This document shows, in pieces, positions 14,892 to 22,024 of a DNA stretch of 22,024 nt. This DNA comes from Planctomycetota bacterium. GTDB taxonomy: Bacteria; Planctomycetota; MHYJ01; WSZJ01; JACPWG01. Both the position numbers and the translations under genes were made by a program. Location of the stretch: contig JACRIP010000411.1 in assembly GCA_016220045.1 (NCBI GenBank), positions 1 to 22,024 of the forward strand. The letters are read 5' to 3'. Position 1 is the first letter of the stretch; the number at the start of each line of letters is the position of its first letter. Under the pieces are notes generated by a model that was not told where the DNA came from, did not search any database, and saw nothing but the letters and a program-made list of their open reading frames with translations.

Positions 14892-15983
14892 ATGAACGTC
14901 GAAGCCGTCCTCCGCCACTCGCGCGTGGTCGCCAAGCCCCACGTCGGCATCCGCCTGGACGACAAGATCCAGTTCTTCATCCAGTTCGCCACCGTGCTGC
15001 GCGCCGGCATGCCGCTCATGGAAGCCCTCAGCCTCTGCGCCGGTCAGTCCCTGAGCCTCCGCATGGCCGAGCTCATTCGCGACGTCACCCGCCGCTGCAG
15101 CGCGGGCTCGAGCCTCCACGCCGCCCTCGCCCAGTACCCCCGTATCTTCGACTTCCAATGGGTGCAGGTGGTGCGCACCGGCGAAGTGACCGGGCAGCTC
15201 GCCGAAGTCATGACTCAGCTCGCGGACTACATCGTCGAAGCGCGCGAGGTCCGCGGCAAGGTGGTTTCGGCCCTGATCTACCCGGTTATCCTGTCGGCGG
15301 TTTCGTTCGGCGCGCTGATCGTCATGCTCACGGTCGTCGTCCCCACCTTCGCCGACCTCTTCGCATCGATGGGCGGCAAGCTCCCGGCCATTACGCAGGC
15401 CGTCATCGATGCCTCCCACTTCGTCACCACCCGGTGGCCGACCCTGCTCGCCGGCGCGATCGTCGTCATCGTCGCGTTCCGGGCCTTCGTGCGCTCCGCG
15501 GCCGGGAGGACGGTGTGCGACCTGGTCCTCATGTGCCTGCCGGTCATCGGCGATCTGGTCTGCCAGGCGACAATGCAGAAGTTCTCGATGAACCTCGGGC
15601 TCCTGCTCCGATCGGGCTCCTCGCTGCTCGAGGCGCTGACGATCGTCCGTGGCATCTTCGGCGGAAGTGCGATCTACGCGGCGGGGCTCGGGCAGGTCGA
15701 GCACCGGGTGCGGGACGGCGCCGCCCTGGCCGCCTCGCTCGCCAAGTCCGGACTGTTCGCGCCCCTCTTGGTCAACATGGTGAAGGTGGGCGAGGAGTCC
15801 GGGAAGCTCGCCGACGTGTTGGGGCAGGTGTCCGTTTATTACAAGCGCAAGGTCGCCGCCCTGGTCACGCGCGTGACCTCGCTCATGGAACCGCTCATCG
15901 TGGTCGGCATGGGGGGCATGGTGGCGGTGCTCCTACTCGCGATCTACTTGCCGATGTTCAGCATGGCCGGAGGTGTACGGTGA
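14892..15983 (+). CDS. gspF: PilC/GspF-family inner-membrane platform protein
   Basis: This 363-residue polytopic protein has two T2SSF repeats. The first starts KIQFFIQFATVLRAGMPLMEAL and the second MQKFSMNLGLLLRSGSSLLEAL. The repeats carry the family motifs QVVRTGEVTGQLAEVM and NMVKVGEESGKLADVL. Membrane segments are visible at about 135-160, 195-215 and 335-355. The length is slightly short of the usual 400 residues, because the N-terminal extension before the first repeat is brief. GspF/PilC sits at the base of the pseudopilus and works with the ATPase encoded immediately upstream. Its TGA overlaps the GTG of the following gene (15980-15983), so the downstream protein is translationally coupled. 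Confidence 0.96.
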   Translation: MNVEAVLRHSRVVAKPHVGIRLDDKIQFFIQFATVLRAGMPLMEALSLCAGQSLSLRMAELIRDVTRRCSAGSSLHAALAQYPRIFDFQWVQVVRTGEVTGQLAEVMTQLADYIVEAREVRGKVVSALIYPVILSAVSFGALIVMLTVVVPTFADLFASMGGKLPAITQAVIDASHFVTTRWPTLLAGAIVVIVAFRAFVRSAAGRTVCDLVLMCLPVIGDLVCQATMQKFSMNLGLLLRSGSSLLEALTIVRGIFGGSAIYAAGLGQVEHRVRDGAALAASLAKSGLFAPLLVNMVKVGEESGKLADVLGQVSVYYKRKVAALVTRVTSLMEPLIVVGMGGMVAVLLLAIYLPMFSMAGGVR

Positions 15984-17635
15984 TAACCTTGCAAAGAGGC
16001 GGTGCTTCCGCCGCCGCCCCGACGGCCGGCTCCGACGCGGGCAGCGGTCCCGGACCGGGCACGGCGGGGGCACGTGGCGCGCTTCTCCCGGCGGCGCAGC
16101 GCCGCCGCCGTCGCGGCCCGGTGCTCGTGGTCGCGCTGCTCGCCCTGGCAGCGGCCGGCCACTGGGCCTGGCCCTCCACGCCGCCCCCGGCGGCGGCCGG
16201 CAGCGCCCCGAGCGGGGACCCGGAGGTCGCCGCCTTCAAACGCCTGAGCAACCGGCTGCACGGACAGCGCGCCCGTCTGGAGCGGGAGTTTTCGACCGAG
16301 ACCGCTCAGCAGCTCTACTCCGAGCTCGAGCAGGCGCTGGCGGCGCAGCAGCTCCCCGGCTTCCGCAAGACCCTGACCACGGAACTCGACGCGGTCAAGG
16401 AACAGATGGAGTCCCGCGCCGCGACCGCCTGGGCCGAGGTGCGTCGCCAGATTGAGACCTTACAGAAAGCGGGAAACGCCCGCGCGGCCCTGGCGGCCCT
16501 GGGCCGCTTCCCGCCCGGCCTGAGATCCTTCGACTCCGAGGGGCACAGCCCCACCCGGACCGGGACCGAATGCGCCCAGGCGGCGGAAGCGCTGGGCGTG
16601 ACCTTGCGCGCGGAGGACCCGGAGCGCGCGGCGGCGGGCATCCAGGCGGCCCTGGACCGGGGCGACGGCGAGGCCGCCCTCGAGCTCGCGGATCAGGCGG
16701 TGGCGCGAACCGAAGGCGGAACGGAGCGGAAGAGCCTGGAGGCGCAGCGCCTGCAGGTCCTCGGCGTGCTGACTCGGCCGCTCGCCGGGACGCGACTCAC
16801 GGCGGAGCGGCTCGGCGTCCTGCATACCCGGCTGGAGGCGCTCGGCCGGCGTTACGCGGGCGACGAGGCCGTCCGGCGCCACCTGGCCCAGGCCCGCCGG
16901 GAACTGGACGCCGGTCTGGCCGCGGGCGCCGGAACGCCCGGCGGGCCGGCTCGCGACCTGGTGACGCAGCTCCGCCCCCTCTTCCGCCGGCGGGATCTGG
17001 TCGGCGTGCGGCGGCTCCTCAAGGATCGCTTCGACCCGGCCGCGCAGGAGGGGGCGTCGGCCGACCTCTTGGCGGACCCGAGCCGCCAGGAGGCGCTTGC
17101 ACAGGTTCTCGGCGATTCACCGTATGACATCACGGGCGCGGACCTCGCGTCGGTGGCCGAGCTGGCGTCGGCCGCCGGCGGTCGCGACGCGGCGCTCACC
17201 GACGCCCTGGAGGGCGCCCTGGCGCTGGCGCTCCTGGAGGAACTCTGCTCGCGGGCGGAACGCGCACTCGTGCGCTGCGGCGAGGAACCGTGGTTGCGGG
17301 TCGGCGTGGCGCACCGGGTGCTCAGCCGCCCGGCGGAACTGCGCATCGAGGAGCTGCACTCGCGGACCGACCGGCGGCGCTGGGGTATTCTCCTGAACGG
17401 CGAGTGGCTCGCCGTGGCCCCGCGCGGCGCGGATACGCTGACCTCGGACGACGTGCTGCGCCTCGCCGGCCGGCTCCCCTCGCCCTTTCCGGCGGAGCTG
17501 GCAACCTGCGCCGGGATCGCGTTGCGGGCGTGCGAGGGCCGCGCACCGGCTGCCGCGCCGATCGGGGGCGGTGCTGCGGCGCCCTGGCGGAAACGTTTCG
17601 ACCAGGTGATGCAAAGGATCGGGAGCCATGAGTAG
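15980..17635 (+). CDS. Unrecognised 551-residue single-pass membrane protein in the assembly operon
   Basis: I do not recognise this protein. It has a short Ala/Gly-rich cytoplasmic tail, an Arg cluster (residues 41-45), one membrane segment (GPVLVVALLALAAAGHWAW, about 46-64), and then about 480 residues outside the cytoplasm. Residues about 80-260 are helical, with coiled-coil-like or TPR-like stretches (AQQLYSELEQALAAQQL, AALELADQAVAR). The C-terminal third (about 445-520) has a more ordered look, with RRRWGILLNGEWLAVAPRG and LRLAGRLPSPFPAELATCAG. The start is GTG 15980, overlapping the GspF stop as GTGA, with GGAGGT 5 nt upstream. Its own stop overlaps the next prepilin gene by 8 nt. Its placement between GspF and a prepilin implies a structural or regulatory role in the machine. 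The membrane topology resembles GspL, GspC or a scaffold, but no family assignment is justified. Confidence 0.85.
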   Translation: MITLQRGGASAAAPTAGSDAGSGPGPGTAGARGALLPAAQRRRRRGPVLVVALLALAAAGHWAWPSTPPPAAAGSAPSGDPEVAAFKRLSNRLHGQRARLEREFSTETAQQLYSELEQALAAQQLPGFRKTLTTELDAVKEQMESRAATAWAEVRRQIETLQKAGNARAALAALGRFPPGLRSFDSEGHSPTRTGTECAQAAEALGVTLRAEDPERAAAGIQAALDRGDGEAALELADQAVARTEGGTERKSLEAQRLQVLGVLTRPLAGTRLTAERLGVLHTRLEALGRRYAGDEAVRRHLAQARRELDAGLAAGAGTPGGPARDLVTQLRPLFRRRDLVGVRRLLKDRFDPAAQEGASADLLADPSRQEALAQVLGDSPYDITGADLASVAELASAAGGRDAALTDALEGALALALLEELCSRAERALVRCGEEPWLRVGVAHRVLSRPAELRIEELHSRTDRRRWGILLNGEWLAVAPRGADTLTSDDVLRLAGRLPSPFPAELATCAGIALRACEGRAPAAAPIGGGAAAPWRKRFDQVMQRIGSHE

Positions 17636-18143
17636 ATCGGCGGGGAGCCCTCCGCACCGGACGCGGAATCTTCACCAGCGCGCGCGCCCCCGCACGCCGA
17701 GCCCGCCGCGTGCCCGCGGGCGCGGGGGCTTCACCTTGCTCGAGGTCGCGGTCACCGGCTTCCTGGTCACGCTGCTCCTGGCCGGGCTCGGACCGGTCTG
17801 GCGGGACCTGAACCGGGGCTACGTGGATGCCAGGGCGCGGACGGCGCTCATCCAGGAATTGAGCCTCGCGGTGATGTCGATTACGCAGGACATGACCCGG
17901 GCCACCGGCGTGACGAACACGGCGGACGAGCTGCGAATTCACCTGGAGGGGGGGGGCAGCGTGCTCTACCGGGTGGAGGAGAGTCGTCTGGTGCGGGAAC
18001 AGACGGGCGCGGATCCGACGACGGTGGCGACCTCCATGGAATCCCTGACCACAGCAACCGGGACTTCCTTCCCGGTCCTGGTCACGCTTACGGCGAGCGC
18101 GTTCGGTCGTGAGCGCGCCGTCGAATTGGAGCTGGGATGGTAG
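17628..18143 (+). CDS. Prepilin-like protein, GspJ/PilW type
   Basis: This 171-residue protein has an unusually long, Arg/Pro-rich 34-residue leader ending GRGG. It is followed by FTLLEVAVTGFLVTLLLAGL, with Glu at mature position 5. The following region, WRDLNRGYVDARARTALIQELSLAVMSITQDM, resembles GspJ/PilW-type minor subunits, where a helix is followed by repeated beta strands. The start at ATG 17628 lies inside the end of the preceding gene (8-nt overlap), with GGGAG just before it. It ends 2 nt from the stop of the convergent regulator gene, so there is no space for a separate terminator. Subclass is tentative. Confidence 0.85.
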   Translation: MSRSAGSPPHRTRNLHQRARPRTPSPPRARGRGGFTLLEVAVTGFLVTLLLAGLGPVWRDLNRGYVDARARTALIQELSLAVMSITQDMTRATGVTNTADELRIHLEGGGSVLYRVEESRLVREQTGADPTTVATSMESLTTATGTSFPVLVTLTASAFGRERAVELELGW

Positions 18144-18145
18144 GG

Positions 18146-19624
<1,479 letters not shown>

Positions 19625-19913
19625 GCAGACACCCCCCAGGAGGAGACGAGGCGTTCGCGCCGGAGGTTTCGCTTTCCCTGAGTCAGTGCAAGCAACCCCC
19701 GTTCCCCCACCGTTCCGAGTTCTCGCACCCGCCCAGGGCACTCGCCGTGCGAGGAGCTTTCGCCCCGCTCCAGGCGCTCAGATGCGGTGCCGCTGACCGG
19801 TTCTGGCATCGAACCGTTGCTATCGGACGCGGTGATTCTGATCGGAGTGATACCGGACCGATGAGGTGCGGACGGCTGGACGCCCGGCTTCCGCGGAGCA
19901 GAAGGGAATCGTC
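19625..19913. promoter_or_regulatory. Divergent promoter region between the two response regulators
   Basis: This 289-nt gap must hold promoters for the minus-strand activator and the plus-strand receiver gene. I see no clear -35/-10 pair and no correctly spaced sigma-54 element. The part up to 19741 could be coding if the longer GTG start of the activator is used. Confidence 0.5.
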
Positions 19914-20288
19914 ATGGACACGCACTGCGCTCCGATCCTGGTTGCCGACGACGAGTCGCCGATCCGGGAGATGCTCCGGGAGGCACTGGAGCTGGACGGT
20001 CATCGGGTGGTGGAGGCCGAGGATGGTCAAGCGGCGCTGGCGCACGCGCTGCGCGAGCCGGTCGCGCTGGTGGTCTCCGACATCTCAATGCCCGGACTTT
20101 CCGGCCTGGAGTTGCTGATCGGGCTGCGCGCGGCGGCCTGCCGGGTGCCGGTCATTCTCATGACGGCGTACACCGGGCACCATACCGAGGCGAAGGCCCT
20201 ACGGTATGGCGCGTATGGCTTCGTGGCCAAGCCCTTCGACCTCGCAATGCTGGTGAGCATGGTGCGCCGGGCGCTGGCCACGCGGTGA
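19914..20288 (+). CDS. Stand-alone receiver domain (CheY-like response regulator)
   Basis: This 124-residue protein is one receiver domain with no output domain. Acidic pocket residues Asp12-Asp13, phospho-acceptor Asp56 (VVSDISMPG), Thr84 (ILMTAYTG) and Lys106 (FVAKPFD) are all present, so phosphorylation is expected. Such single domains relay phosphate or bind a partner protein directly. The start at ATG 19914 follows AAGGGA with about 7-nt spacing; an in-frame GTG/ATG extension upstream to 19866 is less likely. It is divergent from the sigma-54 activator and followed by a gene-free repeat region. No kinase lies nearby, so its partner is unknown; a link to the pilus machine is inferred from position. 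Confidence 0.92.
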   Translation: MDTHCAPILVADDESPIREMLREALELDGHRVVEAEDGQAALAHALREPVALVVSDISMPGLSGLELLIGLRAAACRVPVILMTAYTGHHTEAKALRYGAYGFVAKPFDLAMLVSMVRRALATR

Positions 20289-20390
20289 GAGCGCGGCGGC
20301 CGGCGTCAGCCGGGGCCGCCGCTGCGGGCGCACCGTGGCGCCAGCATGGCCTCCGTCGTCCTCGTAGCTCGTCCTCGTGGCTCGTACTCC

Positions 20391-20455
20391 TACTCGTAGC
20401 TCGTACTCGTACTCGAACGCCCTGGGCATTCGAGTACGAGTACGAGCTACGAGTA
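20391..20455. repeat. Perfect 27-bp hairpin built of CTCGTA units
   Basis: Positions 20391-20417 and 20429-20455 are perfect inverted copies around an 11-nt loop whose centre, GCCCTGGGC, is also palindromic. Each arm is made of CTCGTA/CTCGTAG units, and looser copies extend upstream to about 20355. It lies about 100 nt after the receiver gene stop. It could end transcription or be a mobile palindromic repeat; no U-tract follows. Confidence 0.8.
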
Positions 20456-20500
20456 CGACGGAGGGCAGCCCCCGGATGCGCGGTGGCGGTGCGGTCGAGA

Positions 20501-20739
20501 TGCAGGTCCGGACATGCACCCCCATTCCAGGGGCGCATGTACGTATCTGCGAGTGATGCGAAAGCGCCACGAATGGAGAACGGGAACACGCAGGGCCACG
20601 AAGGACCACCAAGTGCCGACTCGGCTCGCGATCGTTCGTCGGCCGCAGCTTCCACTCGTGGCCCTTCGTGTTCCCGTCTTCTCGCAAGCCACTGGGGCAG
20701 CGACCGGGCCTGCAACTCCGGACGTGCATCCCATTCCAG
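20501..20739. repeat. Pair of about 30-nt direct repeats
   Basis: Segments 20501-20530 and 20711-20739 share TGCA, TCCGGAC, TGCA and CCCATTCCAG with a few substitutions and one indel, in the same orientation about 210 nt apart. They bracket the inverted repeat at 20576-20683, a layout that could reflect duplication or an inserted repeat unit. Confidence 0.6.
20576..20683. repeat. Imperfect 26/28-nt inverted repeat
   Basis: Arms at 20576-20601 and 20656-20683 are inverted copies with one mismatch and a 2-nt gap; the shared core is CGGGAACACG and GGGCCACGA. The left arm is followed by further CCACGAAGGACCAC-like units, typical of dispersed intergenic repeats. Confidence 0.65.
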
Positions 20740-20746
20740 TCTCCCC

Positions 20747-20775
20747 TTGCGCTGCCGCCGGCCGCTCCCTAGAAT
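20747..20775 (+). promoter_or_regulatory. Possible housekeeping-type promoter of the kinase gene
   Basis: TTGCGC (20747-20752) and TAGAAT (20770-20775) are separated by 17 nt and lie about 140 nt before the kinase start. The -10 matches TATAAT at five of six bases and sits in a rare AT-rich patch; the -35 match is weak (three of six). Confidence 0.35.
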
Positions 20776-20914
20776 TCATAATCCGTCGAGCGGGACTCGC
20801 TCCCCTGCGCTTCGGACTTGGTTCGGAGTACCGGGCTTCAGATCAAGTTCGTGGCCGTCCATCGCGCCGGAGCGGCCTGGTTCGCGGACGGCGGGGCCTT
20901 CGAGGGATCAGGGA

Positions 20915-22024
20915 ATGTCCGGATCAGGCACCTCCAGCCGCCTGACGCCGCCGCCGGGCGCCACGCCCCCGGCCGACCGGCAGGCCCCCGATCCACCGGT
21001 CCTTTCCCCCGCCGACGCCACGGTCCTCGCGCCTGCGCCCTTCCCTCCCGCACCCGCACCGTCCCCCTCACCCGCCGCACCTGTCGCCCGAAGCGCGGAG
21101 CGCGTAGCGGGAGGGGGGGAGGGCGGGGAGGGTGATCGCGCGCACCACGCAACGCCTTCGCCCCCCGCTCAGCAGTCCCCCGCCGCCGCTCCCGCCGAGC
21201 CGCGCCTCGGCGACCTCCTGGTCGAACGCGGCCTGCTCTCCTACGACCAGCTCGCCGCGGCACTCGCCACCCAGGCCGAGATCGCCCGCGCCTTCCCCAT
21301 CCGCCTCGGCGAAGTCCTCGTCCGCATGGGCTGCGTCACCGAACAGCAAATCCGCGAGACGCTTTTCACGCAGGGCAAGGAGGTCCGGGTCTGCGGTGCG
21401 TGCGGCCTGCGCTTCAACGTCGAACTGGAGACCGCCGCCCGCTGCCCCTCCTGCGGCGCCGCGCTGCACCCTGCGGCGGCGGGGGCGGGCGTCAACGTCG
21501 CCGAGTCGGCGCGCCCCGTGCGGCCGGGCGCAGAGGCCGCCGCCGCGACGAGCCCCGACACCCGCGCGCGTGGACGCCTCGGCAAGTTCTCGCTCCTCAA
21601 TCGCATCGGCCAGGGCGGGATGGGCCGCGTCTACAAGGCCTTCGACGGCGAAATGCGGCGCGTGGTCGCGCTCAAGGTCCTGCTCGAGGACACCGATCCG
21701 GCATCCACCTCAGCTCCCGCCCCCGTCGTCCCCGTCCTCCCCCCCGTCGCCCTCGCCGCGGCCGCCGCGCCCGGCACACCCGAGGCCGCGGTCGGCGCGC
21801 CCCCGCCGCCCGCCGCGCACCCCGCCCCCGCCGACCCCGCCACCGTGCAGCGCTTCCTGCGCGAGGCCCGCACCGCCGGCTCCCTCCGCCATCCCCACAT
21901 CGTCTCCGTCCACGAGTTCGGCACCACTGACGGGCGCCACTGGTTCTCCATGGACTACATCGAGGGCGGCACCCTCGCCGCGGCCCTCCGTGCGGCGCAC
22001 GCCGCGGGTGGACCGGCCCCGGCC
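20915..22024 (+). CDS. Ser/Thr protein kinase with MshEN-like domain and zinc ribbon (3' end cut off)
   Basis: The first 370 residues are visible; the gene continues past the window. A Pro/Ala-rich region (about 10-95) is followed by two consecutive motifs of MshEN/GspE-N type at residues 97-120 and 130-153. Both begin RLG, have an L-V-x-x-G core and end in Q. A zinc ribbon follows: C160-x2-C163 and C177-x2-C180. The kinase domain starts near 222, with glycine loop GQGGMGRVYKA (232-242), catalytic Lys254 (ALKVL), alpha-C Glu317 (FLREAR) and a hinge at MDYIEGG (346-352). A Pro/Ala-rich insertion of about 45 residues (about 262-308) separates Lys254 from the alpha-C helix. The start at ATG 20915 has GAGGGA 7 nt upstream. 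Kinases with zinc ribbons are common in planctomycetes. The MshEN part suggests c-di-GMP sensing, by inference. Confidence 0.9.
   Translation, partial: MSGSGTSSRLTPPPGATPPADRQAPDPPVLSPADATVLAPAPFPPAPAPSPSPAAPVARSAERVAGGGEGGEGDRAHHATPSPPAQQSPAAAPAEPRLGDLLVERGLLSYDQLAAALATQAEIARAFPIRLGEVLVRMGCVTEQQIRETLFTQGKEVRVCGACGLRFNVELETAARCPSCGAALHPAAAGAGVNVAESARPVRPGAEAAAATSPDTRARGRLGKFSLLNRIGQGGMGRVYKAFDGEMRRVVALKVLLEDTDPASTSAPAPVVPVLPPVALAAAAAPGTPEAAVGAPPPPAAHPAPADPATVQRFLREARTAGSLRHPHIVSVHEFGTTDGRHWFSMDYIEGGTLAAALRAAHAAGGPAPA

Larger units (their letters stand above)
20289..20914. other. Gene-free, repeat-rich interval
   Basis: These 626 nt between the receiver gene and the kinase gene hold three kinds of repeat (20391-20455, 20501-20739, 20576-20683) and a possible promoter at 20747-20775. 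The open frames here read across the inverted repeats and lack protein-like features, so I call no gene. Confidence 0.75.

Noticed and set aside
13103..15019. Long open frame (638 codons) on - opposite gspE
   Set aside because: It mirrors the ATPase reading frame, is dominated by Asp/Val/Gly/His-rich antisense composition and has no motif; GspE on + is certain.
15158..15979. Upstream in-frame extension of the 551-residue protein across gspF
   Set aside because: This part is an out-of-frame reading of gspF; the GTG at 15980 has a strong ribosome binding site and the usual GTGA overlap.
19804..19820. TGGC...TTGC sequence resembling a sigma-54 promoter before the receiver gene
   Set aside because: The GG and GC are 12 nt apart instead of the required 10, so it is unlikely to bind sigma-54 holoenzyme productively.
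20158..20729. Open frames on - across the receiver gene and the repeat region
   Set aside because: They read antisense to a clear receiver domain and then through palindromic repeats; no protein family is suggested.
20355..20740. Possible CRISPR array in the repeat-rich interval
   Set aside because: The repeats are of different kinds, with only two copies of the direct repeat and no regular spacers; no cas gene is present.

Overview
The window is a GC-rich (clearly over 65% by eye) bacterial chromosome segment. It carries a type IV pilus/type II secretion (T4P/T2SS) assembly cluster, flanked by defence-like ATPases on the left and signalling genes on the right. A NACHT protein ending in an FGE-sulfatase fold, a zinc-ribbon Ser/Thr kinase with a GspE-N-type domain, Pro/Ala-rich linkers and many short palindromic intergenic repeats suggest a planctomycete or a nearby deep lineage. 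No 16S gene or marker protein is present, so this is inference.

Layout. (1) 50-1360 (+) encodes an AAA ATPase with DUF4143, whose start lies inside a perfect 17-bp-arm palindrome. It is convergent with 1441-4395 (-), a DUF4062-NACHT-FGE-fold protein. (2) 4396-5067 has no gene; it holds short GC hairpin repeats and a tract that is C-rich on + and G-rich on -. (3) 5068-7272 (-) is a two-gene unit: a compact secretin followed 3 nt later by a TPR lipoprotein that looks like its pilotin. (4) 7273-7861 is a divergent promoter region with a good sigma-54 type -24/-12 element and two inverted repeats upstream of it. (5) 7862-9668 (+) holds four prepilin-like genes, the last two lacking Glu5. (6) 9714-10033 is a roughly 320-bp element with perfect 22-bp terminal inverted repeats. 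(7) 10101-18143 (+) is a tightly packed run: PilM-PilN (GspL-like) fusion, PilO/GspM-like, PilP/GspC-like, PilB/GspE ATPase, PilC/GspF platform, an unrecognised 551-residue single-pass membrane protein, and a GspJ/PilW-like prepilin. (8) 18146-19624 (-) is a sigma-54 activator of the NtrC/PilR class, divergent from a stand-alone receiver at 19914-20288 (+). (9) 20289-20914 is gene-free and repeat-rich. (10) From 20915 to the window end (+) runs a Ser/Thr kinase with two MshEN-like motifs and a zinc ribbon.

How it fits together. The secretin with its pilotin candidate, the C/L/M-type inner-membrane proteins, the GspF platform and the GspE motor form a nearly complete envelope-spanning fibre machine with five prepilin-like subunits. 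No prepilin peptidase and no PilT retraction ATPase are visible, so the machine is better called T2SS/T4P-like than assigned to either class. The sigma-54 activator and the candidate sigma-54 promoter before the major pilin suggest PilR-style control, but no histidine kinase is present. The kinase at the right edge may add a c-di-GMP input. The least explained parts are the 551-residue protein and the MshEN-like kinase.
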